Source: Cloeon dipterum (lineage: Eukaryota > Arthropoda > Insecta > Ephemeroptera > Baetidae). Taken from it: a DNA stretch of 64,000 nucleotides. The stretch's first letter is position 1, and every line of letters starts with the position of its first letter. The stretch lies in contig NC_088786.1 of assembly GCF_949628265.1 (NCBI RefSeq), forward strand, positions 18,683,681-18,747,680. The letters are read 5' to 3'. The notes beneath the pieces were generated by a model, which was not told the DNA's origin, did not search any database, and saw only the letters and a program-made list of their open reading frames with translations. A program made the position numbers and the translations under genes. Shown in pieces: positions 48,381 to 60,038 of this stretch.

Positions 48381-50902
48381 TTTCCTGCAGCACAAAGTGT
48401 GAAAATTAGATAAATCAGTCAGAACTCATGGCACTTTATTAAATGTAAAAAAATACGAAAAACACTAAACGCGCGGTTTAAAAAGGGGCTATGGGGAAAA
48501 GGTAGAGAAATTCCTTTTTGTTCCCGTGATTTGAACTGGAATTTCATTAAAAGAATTCAGTCAATAATGTCAAACATTTTGGAATACAATCAAGAATTTG
48601 AGGTGTTTTAGTAAGTCATAAAATTTATAAATTAGCACGTTAAAATTACAATAGTAAGTGTATGTATAAATAAATAGATATCGCAGCAAATAAATAAATA
48701 ATTTAGTTAAAACAATTCTTACCCCGGTAAAACGGGTTAGTCAGTTAAACGAGACGAACACAAAAATTTTTCACACCAGGAGTTCTCACAAGCAAGGTCA
48801 GCGTATGTAGATATTTATGATACATATTATGTAAAACAAATTATTTCCAATCGTGATTCAACACAGAATATATAATCTAGTTGGAAAATTCCCCAGGGAG
48901 CGCGATTATATGTATGTAATACCTTGCAGATGAAATTTCCAGAAATTTCCACGTGTTATTCAAGACATGTTGTGTTCAGGCACAGCAAGGCTCACCTTAA
49001 TTGATAAACTCTAGGTATTGAGTTGAGATATCGGAGAAGGATGCAGGCAAATTTACGCGCGACACACAGACCTACTTCGAATTTGAAACAATTCGAAACA
49101 CGAATGCTGCAAAACGTCAACAAAACAAAGATCAGATGTTCCGGTCCGGTCCGGCTTTCAGCTTGTTTCAGCGCTAGCCGCTAGCGCTCAGCGAATCACA
49201 GCCATTGGCGATGTTGGTCGACTGAACAGTCAAAAAATTGAATGAATGTGGCGCGATGCAGGAGTGGTCTCTAATTTTGTATTTGGACGGAGGCCTTTTC
49301 TTTTCTTGATTTCAGCATATTGGTTTCTGCAGATTTTCAGCAGAATATTTTCTGCTCCGTTCGCCGACTCCTGCGCATCACTCTCTCGCGATTTTCCAGC
49401 GACAGAGTAGTGCGAAACCTGGCGAGGTGCGCAGTAGCCCTATAGCAAACGAAAGATTTTTTTCGATTTAACTTTATACCGAGATGGTCAAGGGCATCCC
49501 TATCGCTGTGGCAGCACCTTTTCCCAGTAACATCTCACAACGAAACACAAATTTGCGATTTGCAAAAATCACTTAACAATCATTATAGTCGTATAAAGAA
49601 ATCTTTTTACTGAGGCATATTTATATTATTACATAATAATATACCTTTAAAAATACTTTTAGAGACTACCTTTTAACGTGTGATACTCTCATGGATTGAT
49701 TCAAAAGTTTTATGATTTGAAAGAAATATTTAACAAATAAAAAATGTATTATTTCAAAGAAATTTATACTTGTAATGACAGTCCAGTGTAAAAGTTTCTT
49801 ATTATTAGATATTGTCGACATCTATTCTGGTACAAAATTAATTATTTTTCATAAAGACACACACCCAATGGATATTTGGAGTGAACAAAAACATTGATGG
49901 TTATAGGTAACTTCAAAAATTTATTTTGCAAGTGCTGAACAATATATAATAAGAATTTGGTAAACAATCATATTGCATTATGAATGGAATAGCACACGCA
50001 ATAACACAAACAAAATCTGCAAATATTTCTGATACGTGCTATCGAAAAAATAAGATGAGTGACTTTGGCACCTATACATATTTTACGCAAGTTTCCCTTT
50101 GGGTTAATAATATTATTGATGCGTGCAATGAGAATTTATATATTGTTATTACTTTTGATTATGTGTGTTTACGAACGTTGATGTGTGTTTTAACGCAACT
50201 CTTTGTTGCCTATGGAACGGAAATTATTTTGGTATAAGCCATGCAGCCTGGGAAAGTTGGAAAATGTCTAACAAGCACCATATTTTTATGTTTGCGGATT
50301 TTCGCACTGCTTTTGTGATCGTTTTTCAGATAGAATATCATTGCCAGGAATATCCAATATTATGTAACACGTATATTTTTGAGGAAAAAAGGTTTACAGA
50401 GTAAACAGTGGGCACAAAAGTGCCTCTAAACTTGTAAAGGGCGTGTTTTAATAGGCCTTCTATTGAATGGACAATGTTTGTTACATTTTATAGTAACAAG
50501 GGAGGGGCTATATCGAGAAATGGTTTAGGTTCAATGAAAATATTTTTCAAACACCAAGCAATATGAAAGATACTGTTTTTTCGTAAATACAATACTACGA
50601 AATATCAGAATTGGAATAATATTGCTGTTGAAGGGCAATATTAATATCTTAATTCTTAAATGAGCTAGTTAATTACTTTAGGAGTACAACGTTGGCATAT
50701 GTAGATCTCAAATTTGCAAATGCTTGCCCTACTTGCAGTCGTAATCATCACACATTTCGAATTCTATCACTTGAGTCCGTTGAGAAAATGACTTATAAAT
50801 GCGTACAAAAGAGTACAAATAAAAATCGAGATCAATTAAATCAAGTAAATAAATATAGAGATCATGTAAATGAGCGTAAAAATATAATAAAATGACTGTA
50901 AA
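48381..50902. other. Intergenic between UBL5 and CEP164-like gene
   Basis: No coding gene seen. A GC-richer stretch at about 49130-49460, with a GGTCCGGTCCGG run, is the likely UBL5 promoter and untranslated first exon. A dispersed repeat lies at 48723-48808. The rest, to 50902, is AT-rich with only unrecognised short frames (for example 49980-50237). Confidence 0.4.
48723..48808 (-). repeat. Dispersed repeat copy 2 (SINE/MITE-like)
   Basis: Reverse-complement copy of the block at 8130-8222, with about 80-85 percent of positions seemingly kept over about 85 bp by eye. It lies upstream of UBL5. Confidence 0.6.
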
Positions 50903-53900
50903 TTAATTTTTGGAAGAGTTGCTTTGAACGGCATCGAGTTTTGTCCTTCGAAGCCAGTCGCGCAGCCCCTGGGCCCGCTCGGCCAGACTCAAGGCGGACC
51001 CGCTCACTGATCCCAGGTTGTTGTTGGTGGCCACCTGCTGTTGCATGCGAATCTGCTGCAGCTGCTCAGCCAGACTGGCCAACGCGGGCCAAGGCGACTC
51101 CGAGCCGGGGACCAGCAGTGGTGGAGGGCCTGGAAGTAAATTATACTGTTACTTCCAAAACGAAATCAACCTAATTATCAGCTATCACAAATTACTTTGA
51201 TCAAATGTCCCAATTAATTTCATTTTTCTGTTCCCTAAGGTCAGCTTCAATAACCTTGGAAAAACGTTATTTTATGGAAGTTAAATTTGACAAAGACATC
51301 AAAAGTATTTCCTGCACATAAAAATATCGAAAAACCCAGCATTGCATTGCAATGTGTTATTTTTTTCTGATTACCTGAAAATAACAAAAGCCACAAATTC
51401 CAATTTAGAAATTTTTACATTTTTTATCTTTCCCAATTATATATTTTAAAACTTAGTTACTTCTAACAAAGAGAAAAATTTAATGAATGGCAGAATATTT
51501 GCAAACACTAGAGACATTTTGGACACCTTCAAATAATTTCCTGGCTTAAAAATTAAACTGAAACGCACCTGCAGGCAGTTTTTCAGAGTGGTGTCTTTGC
51601 AAGAGGTCCCACAAACTTCTAATTTCAGAGTTGAGGGTTTCCAAACTTCGGATGATTTCGTTTGATTCTGCATGCTTTGGACACTTAGTGTTCAGGCCTG
51701 CGAAAAGAAATCGGTACTGGCTTCTCAGATTAGTCATGATCGTACAAATACCAGATTTGAATTCATTCGCGTGATTGTTGCTGCTGAATCCGGAGCTTCC
51801 GCTGTGCGATGACAAATCGCTGAGTGTGGCATCGGTAGACTTGTTTCTGTTTGCGTGCGACGACAGCTGCTGCAATGAGTGTTCCAGCTGCCGAAGTCTT
51901 ATAATCTTTTCTCCTAGAAGACTGCGCGTTCTGTGCAAACTCACTTCCATGTCTGATAGCTCACGCTCCTCCTACCATCACGTAATAAGATTAAATTAGT
52001 TTAAAAAAAATTATTTGAAAACGATTGCCTTAATAAATAGAGTTTTCAAGAGAAAAGCTTTGATTGGGATTTAAAAGCGGCAGCTAACCTGAATTATTGA
52101 GTCATTTGCCAGCTCTGAGTGCAGCCTGTTGGAAGAAGGACTGACGCACATCTGCGACTGGCGTTTGTGAAGCTCTCTCTGGCGATTGGCGAACGTCACG
52201 CGTTGCTGTTTCAGAAATGCTTTGGCTTTTTGCACTGAGTCCCGTTCCAGGTGGATTCTATGCCTGAAAAATTCTAATTCGCAGCTGCCAACTTGACCTA
52301 AAAAAATTATTCAAATTATTACAAAGAAAAAAGATAAACGTTCGAAAATGGAAACCATCTGAACATATTGACGTCAACTTAAGTATTTATGGAATTAGTC
52401 CAAAGTCAGACAACTCGATTAAAATTTAATTTATTTTGTCCATATAAGGTAATGACAAGGAGAGCGCACCTATTGATCCGAAAATTTTGTTTTTTCTCAC
52501 TGTCATCCTACCGAGTTTGAAATTGAATAAAAATTTGCCTCCCCCAATCTTCCGGAAAAGCTGGTTTTTAAATTTACTCGCTTAACCTACAAGCTATGCA
52601 ATCCGCAAAAAAATATTGTGCAAGGATAACAATCATAGAATCAATTTAAGAACTGGTGTGTGTGGGCGTGATTTTTTTCCTTGAACAATTCTTAAATTTC
52701 TTGTCATGTCCGTACAAGCAAATGGATATTTTCCACTTTTATTTAGTCAAATTATGAAACCTCAATAAATTCCTGACAATAACATATTTATTTTATCAAG
52801 GAGTGATACATCTAATTTAAATTGATGTTTTCATTGATTAAATTGATTACCTGATTCGGAAAACGGATAGCGCAAGTAAGTGTCAACGTGCGTTGAGGCG
52901 GGAAAGAGGTCTTCAAGGTCCTCCAGCTTTTGCAGCTGGGTGCGCAGACTGTCCACTGGATTGAGCTCTGTTTCCCTGCCCCTGTCTAGCCTGGGCGTGG
53001 AGCAAGACTTGAGTTTGCTCTGATGCCTCTTGGAGCGTTTCAGCTGCATCAGCGGTGGCGGTGGTGAGGTGCGGTCACTAGAGTCGGTTGGCGGTGGGGA
53101 CAAAACCAGGCTTTCCTTTAGACTGCTCGCCATTGTGTTGTCGATCGCACTGCTGAAGTATTAAAAATCAGGTTTTTATTTTCAGAAGTAAAACTCCCTA
53201 AAGAAAATAAAAAAAGGAAATTCAATAAAAGCGAAACATAGAAATTAATCCCAAAAAGATTTTAGCCAAAACCGAGGTTAAGAATAAATAATATTAAAAA
53301 TAATTTTCAAAAAAATGTGTTTTTTGACAGTGCCTTAGGCACTGCATAAGGGCACGGCCCAACATGGCTTAATCGTAGTTCAACCCAAAGAGGTAAAAAT
53401 TAATATAATTTTCTGAGAAAAATGTCTGTTCTGACAATAGGAGGTCCGATCTTCACAAAAGGAAGAATACACGATACCTGTTGTTGTTGTTGTTATTAGC
53501 CTCAGACGCTTCGTTAGTCACTTCGGGCGGCGGATCTTCTAAAATTTTGATCCTCGCCTTGCCCACCCGTTGAGAGCTGGAGCGGTCCGTTTCCGAACCA
53601 GTGGTGGCGCCGCCCGCGTTGCTAGACACCACCAGTCGCTTTTTGTTCCGCTTGTCCATCGTTTGCTTCACTTCCGACTTGAGACGCACATACTTGTCCT
53701 TCAGCGTGCGGTACTTGTCTTCGAGCAGCCGTTTCTCACACCGCAGCTTTTCAAAAACTCGGTCGTCTGGCCGCAGGACTCTTGCCTCCTCCAATTGCTT
53801 TCTACAGTCTTTCAGCTTGATTGACAGAAGCTCCACCTAAAATAGAAAACACGCGTTCAGTTTCGCATTTAAAAAATTAACACAAGCTGTCCCAAGCAGT

Positions 53901-56900
53901 CGCAGAGATAATACTAATTATTACAGTACTAAAGTACAGCTATTAAATTTAACGTATTTTTATCGATGTTTTTTCATAATCACGAAAAATATTTTCTTTC
54001 TAAAATGGTTAAATTAATTTCTTATATAATATAACATATATAGCTGAAAATTTAAATCCACAATCGGTGTTTTAGCTCTAGCGTCTAAAGCACCCAATTC
54101 AGGTCTCTTTTTTAACAAACTCCGTTTTGTTTATCCTACGTTTGAGACACATAAATATGAAAAAATATAAGAAACCTTCGAACCTTAAAAGCTTTGATTC
54201 AACAAGAACCAATTTAATTTTAGCATCTTCATGCTCTTCGTGAGAAGCACAAAAATTTAATAAACATCATTATCACTAAACAGTCCAAAATATTTTAAGA
54301 TGATGTGTTTCTTTTGATTTTGCACTGGTTTCAATTTTTTAAACCAATCAACGTTCAGATGAAATTGATTACTTTTTTCAGAGGTTTCTTACTCAAGAAT
54401 TTTAGTCATTACACATACCAAGCAGCTATTAGGAAATTCATATGATCTTAATAAAGTCTCACTTTGGAATTTAGGCATCACACATTTTTCTAAGCCCTTA
54501 ACGAATCGATTTCACGTCTAGAAATAGAATAAAAATTAGCATAGTGGTCAGCTTGGAAAGATTTGTAACCCTCTAAGCCTTTGACCTATATATTTTGGTA
54601 GATTGTCATGGATTTGAGAAAAAAAAAATTAAATATCATCTACCGTCTGAAAAAACCTTTCTTTGCTATTTTTTTTTTAAAGAAAAGTAGAAAAACCTGT
54701 ACTGGCAATACTGTAATCCCATTTTTTTTCACAAAAAGCTTAATATCAAATTGCTTATTCCCTTTTTAATAAATTATTATGAGAAAGAGGAAGTGCCAAA
54801 AATACCTGTCGTTGCAAGTGCTCGCAGCGCTGGTTACTGAGAGTTTCAGACTCAGTAATGGTCCTTGCAGCAAAGCCAACGGCACCGGCGTGATGGTCGT
54901 GTTTGGAGTCCTCCTCCAGCAGCCTGGCCTTCCGGTCCGCAATCTCCTTGAGCCGCTTCAACCTGGCCTCGTACTCGGTGTTGAGCCTGTCGCTCAGAGC
55001 AGCCAGCTTGCTACGATGGGCCACGTGCATCTCTTCCTCTTCCTTCTGCATGGCCATGCGCAGGCTCTCCACCGCTATCAGCTGATCAGTCTTCATCTTG
55101 TCTAAAGCCTTGTTGTGGTCCTCGCGCAGCCCATTCCTCGCCTTCTCCAACTGCCGGTCCATATCCTCCTTCAGGCCGAGCATTTTCTTGTGCTTCTCCG
55201 ACTGCGCCTCCCGCTGTATCCGCGCCAGGTCCTCCTTCAGCTGCCGCTCCAGCTCCCTGGCCTTTTGCTCGTACTGCTGGTGAAGGTCAGACTCCTTCTC
55301 CAATTTGACCTGCCGCTGCTTCTCCTGCTCCTCCTGGCTCAGCTGCTCCTTCAGCCTGTCTAGTCGCTCCTTGTGTTCCGCCTCCAGACTTGACTTGTAC
55401 TTGACGAATTTGCCTTCAAATTCAGCGTCCAGATCCTTCTTCAGATGAGCTAGGTTGACGGCCAGGATTTCGCGGTACTTTTTCATTTCTGATTTCTCTA
55501 GATCTATCGCCACTTGCTTCTCCACCTTGATCGCCGACAGCTGCTTCTCCATGGTGGACGCCAACTCGTCTCGCAGCTTCTCCAGGGTTCTCTCGGCGCC
55601 CTCACGAATGTTCTTTTCTCGGTTCTTCAGCTCAGACTCTATTTTCAATTCAAGCTGCCTAATCTTCACTTCTTTTTCTTCAACGAGTTTATTTCTCTCT
55701 TCAGACTCTTCCTTTTCCAGAGATTCTTTCAGCTGCGATAGTTTCAAATTTACTTCTTTCCTCAGCTGTTCCGCTTCCAAATCAAAATTTGCACTGATTT
55801 TCTTCCCAGACGCCGTTTCCTCATTTTCAACTTCCAATTGTTTTTTCTTCAGTTTCTCTTCTTCATCAGACACCCAGACATTTTCATCATCCTCATCATC
55901 GAGTTCCGCCATGAAATCAAAATCAGGCTTTTGAAACAACGTTTTTGTCTCCTCTGCAGAAACTATCCTATCCTCCACTTCAAGCTCCTTGCTCTCACTG
56001 TCCTCCTCCTGGATAATAATTTTGTTTAAATCTGTTCTAATGCTTAAATATGCTGGATACCTCAAACACCCTGATTTGCACCCCTGCCCCTTCCACTAAG
56101 TTGAATCGCACGCTTTTCTTTTCGTCTTCTCCATCTGACTTTTGATCTGCTAATCACAACAGTTGATATGAAAATTATTGAATTGTTTCAATTTCTACTT
56201 TCTACCATTAGACAAATTAAAGACAAATTATTGCTCTTGCATTGTAATGACGAGTACATTCATATTTGGGAGGGTTGGGAAAGCTTTCCAACTCAATACT
56301 TACTGGTTTGCATCTAACTAGCATGCGTGGATTAATTACACGGGGCAAATGTCTAGTGTTTCAATTAGACCCCAGTGCAGAGGCAGTAACACGAACTGGT
56401 CAATTTCTAAATATTAATAAACACGATTGAGGCAAAAAAATGATCTTACAATTGGAGCAGAACAAACCAAGAGTTTCCTTGCGAGTCGTTTGTCTTTGGG
56501 ACGCTCGTAAACCAATAAATAAATATATTTTAAAGAAAATGTGACACTATTCATATATATTTCAAGGCTACCAATGTCCAGGCAATTCCATGCAACAAAC
56601 AAAATGAAATTCTGACCTAATGCTCCGTCTGTGATTCTCTGGGGAGATTTGTCTCTCAAAATTCCTCTTGTTGGCTCCAGTGATGATTTCACAATGGTGA
56701 TTGCTTTATCTTCGGTCCCGTCTGAAGATGAGGTATCAGTAGACATTACTTGTTGGGAGACAACTTTCTTGAGGAAGCTTGATCCTCCCCCTAGATTTAG
56801 AATGTAAAATTCATGTTAAAAAGGACGAAAATGAACCTACCAGATACTTTTAGCTCAGTCCATCCCTGACCGCTTTTTGGCTGGGTGGTTTCAGGGACAC

Positions 56901-57648
56901 TTGGTGCATTTGCTGGCAAATCAATCGAGTCAGAACTGAGAGGGGTTGGACTAGGAGGAGGTCTTGGTGTCATCTTGAAGTTGGGGGACAGAAAATTCTT
57001 ATTCTCAGGCATGAAAATGGTCTCCAGTTGCGACGGGATGTTTTTCAGAGGTGCTTGCTGTGATTCAATGGATCAGATTAATTCATTTCATTATTTATTG
57101 ATTGGTACCAGGTTTGTTGTTGCGCGGCGCAGCAGGGCACCTGACGCTGCATTAAACCCTTTTGCCGCGCTAAGGGTGTCGTCCAAGCTTTTCAGGTCGT
57201 CCCTAAGAGTAGAAAGGTCATCCGCACCAGAGCTCAGCGACTCCTGACGCGTTTTCTTAACTAGATCTCGGTAAACGCTGTCCAATGGATGTTCCCACTG
57301 CGACGTACCGTTTTCATAGTTAAAATAATACCACGCATTTTTCCTCTGATCGAAACTGTAATAAAAAGTTATCAAACTTATTATTGTTGACAAGAAATTT
57401 CTCACCATGGGGTCCAACCACTGGGCAGCGCTTTCATCAGACCATCCTTTGCAAGAGGTAAAAGGTGAGGCTCTTTATCTGGCTGGATTCCAATTTTAAC
57501 AGCGTAGTCCCGTATTTCTTAATTTGTTAATTAATTGTAAGTTTATCTTAAAAGCTCATGTATTATTTATTATACCGTCTTCGGAGGGGAGGCTGTCCTC
57601 GTCAAACACCTCTTCGCAGAAAACTGTCGGCAGTGGTTTCTCAGCCAT
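50903..57648 (-). CDS. Cep164: Centrosomal protein CEP164-like, WW domain and coiled coil
   Basis: Distal-appendage protein that docks mother centrioles to membranes at the start of ciliogenesis. Thirteen coding exons give 1186 residues: 57648-57576, 57517-57406, 57355-57109, 57057-56841, 56790-56617, 56149-56061, 56008-54806, 53836-53478, 53152-52851, 52297-52089, 51971-51752, 51697-51569 and 51129-50903. The N-terminus has the CEP164 signature: EIRDYAVKIGIQPDKEPHLL, LPSGWTPC, then the WW core WYYFNYENGTSQWEHP and YRDLVKK. A single 1203-nt exon encodes an acidic stretch and about 300 residues of charged coiled coil. Near the C-terminus, FFRHRIHLERDSVQKAKAFL matches the conserved vertebrate CEP164 segment, and a final LRDWLRR motif is also shared. 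The human protein is about 1460 residues, so this one is shorter in the coiled coil. Acceptor 53152 is a tandem CAGCAG. A 54-nt intron (51751-51698) is in frame and stop-free. Confidence 0.93.
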
Positions 57649-60038
57649 TGTCGGACTTCAGTGTAGACGACTTCTACGCTCCTGGAAAAGGTCATGCAAA
57701 CGAACAGTAATGAAATGCGCAATCAATACATATAGAGCGATGGCGATATGATTTGTAATATGTATGTAATGAATTTGTAATAAACTAAAGGCAACCTCTT
57801 CTCATAACTTTACATTGGAGCCAAACATGATTCGGCAAGGCAAGCATATAGAAATGCAAGGACACAGCTAATGTTGCAGCTTCTATTGTGCAGCTGCAGC
57901 TTAAAGGTCAATGTCGGCTGCGCTGGATGCACTCGTTTCTTGCAGACGCGCAAAAAGCAGGTAATTTTTATCGTTTAGAAACCCACCCATGACTTAGATC
58001 TCTTTAGGGAAGTGTCATTATAATGCCGGATTAACCAGACTGAGGTGCGTCTGGTGCAGAAGTGGCACACAGCCAGAGTCACCCCAAAAAATTTTGACCG
58101 TGTCCAGCCGACGTCCCCGTCCCCTTAGATTTTCAGAATGTTTTTGTTTTATGCGCAGCTGTAGCGAAAATACCTTTGCTACCAACCTACCAAAAATTAA
58201 TTTCAATATTAATTTTTGCATTCTTCCAATAATTCTTGATTTTTCTAACAAAAAATATAATTTTATAGGAATATATCAGTATCCATTAAATTATAGGATT
58301 AAGAGGGTATCAGGAATCTTTAAATAATACTTTTTATATTTTCTCTTGTGTTTTGTTGGTAGTGCCATGGTGGGAGCGGCAGCTACAGCTCAGCTGTTGG
58401 CTTAGAGCTCTCTACTTCGACAGTAAGTAACTTTGAAGGGGGTTAGAGCTTGTACTGTACACCTGTCGGGACCAAGCGTCGAGTCGGGGTTGGTAAATTT
58501 GGTCGGAAGCGTTGGAAGCTGTGATTTGCCGCCATAGCTTCATTTATGTCTTCTTCCCTACTTAGGGGAATGATAAAAATTATTCCTCAGTCGCAGAGCC
58601 CTTAAAGTTTTCTGATTATCATCGAAAGGTGAAGTGAAATAGGTAAACATTTTGTTATATGTAAGTGTAATATTATTATCCACTTTTTTCATCATTCTAA
58701 AGAATCGGCTGATGTACAACAGTACATAACAAGAACATTTATGACAATCTCGGCTCTTATCGATTATTAATTTCACAACTATATGTAACTTTAAGGGAAT
58801 ATTATATGTGCTGTATCATATGTATGTCGTACTGTGTTAAAAATCATAACACATTATGGTTAAGTTACAGTTTCTGCCGGGAAACACATCTCGCCAGTTC
58901 TTATGAGAATCCCATGTTAAAATAGGGGTGGCGAAAACTGTGACTTTTCCATATTATAGCCCTCAAATTGCAAAGATTTGAAATACATATCTTATGCAAA
59001 GTATGGTTATGAAATGACACCTGCAGGTATGAAATTTAAAAAAAATGTTATTTCTTTTCAATACAACTTCACTAATAATTAATAATATACTTTGGTAGAT
59101 ACATTATAGTAACAGCATGTTAGAAGAAAATATCCAACATGTCTAGTTCTGTAAAATTTCGAAGGGAATCGAAGAGAGCATTAAGGGAGAAAAATTGGAA
59201 AGAAGCGGATTTAAGCCGGAAAGATGAAACATTTGAGAGCAGGAAGATAACAACTTTGATAGAGCAGACGAATTAAACAGTCAAGTCGATTGTATTGCAC
59301 TATTGGAGAAATCAGTTCTTGAATTATCAGATGTGTAGCAAAGCCAATGCGGCACCTGTGTAGTCTAACTAGGATATTTCTGCAATTAAGCTAGTGGTGT
59401 GCTGCTTGTTTGAAAATTCGGGAGGGTGCAGCACAATCATCCCCGACTTGTCTCTTTATTTGTCACTGTAACCTATTTGAGCTGGGCCGAGCGATCATTG
59501 TATTATTTGGCATCTTTGTTCCCGCATTTGACTTTCTGGCTTCTCTTTCCTCTCCCTAAAAAATTCCTTTGAAACTTTTGAAAGAAAATGTTAGATGAGC
59601 CATCTTGAATACATCAAGGTAAAAAAAATCTTAGCATCTCTTGAAATACCAATTTTCTTGAAGGAAGTTTTTGAAAGAAAAAATTGTTTTATTGCCAGAT
59701 AGTAATACTTTATTCTAGTGAAAAATGTTCCTTACAATTTTTAATTAATAGTAAGTATTATTTTAAAACTCTGAAAAGTCCAACTTCTAAACAGTGAGTG
59801 AATCAGAGTTGATAAGGTGATAAGCAATTTATCAGTATCACCTGCTTGCTTTTGCGAATAACGCGTGTGTTCATGTTTAATTAGTAGCAATTGTGAATGT
59901 CACGGTTGTAGTTTCAACGTCGTAGTTTCTTACAAACACATCCATCGCTAAGAATTCACGTATGAATTTTAAAATATTTTCATGAATGATTTAAATTGTA
60001 CAGATTACAGGTGTCGGTGGCTCTTTACATCATCTAGT
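57649..60038. other. Divergent intergenic region, CEP164 and ZFYVE1 5' sides
   Basis: Contains the promoters of the minus-strand CEP164 gene and the plus-strand ZFYVE1 gene. Short GC-richer pieces at about 57870-57960 and 58360-58450, each followed by a donor-like GTAAT or GTAAGT, could be untranslated first exons of ZFYVE1. A 45-codon open frame at 59139-59276 encodes a highly charged peptide with no recognised relatives; I do not call it a gene. Confidence 0.35.

Noticed and set aside
49980-50404. Overlapping short plus-strand frames between UBL5 and CEP164
   Set aside because: AT-rich codon use, no motifs, and no splice partners.
55455-55934. 159-codon plus-strand Ser/Phe-rich frame
   Set aside because: Antisense shadow of the Glu/Lys-rich CEP164 coiled-coil exon.
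58018-58251. 77-codon minus-strand frame
   Set aside because: No family match, no promoter or splice support, and it lies in the CEP164/ZFYVE1 intergenic region.
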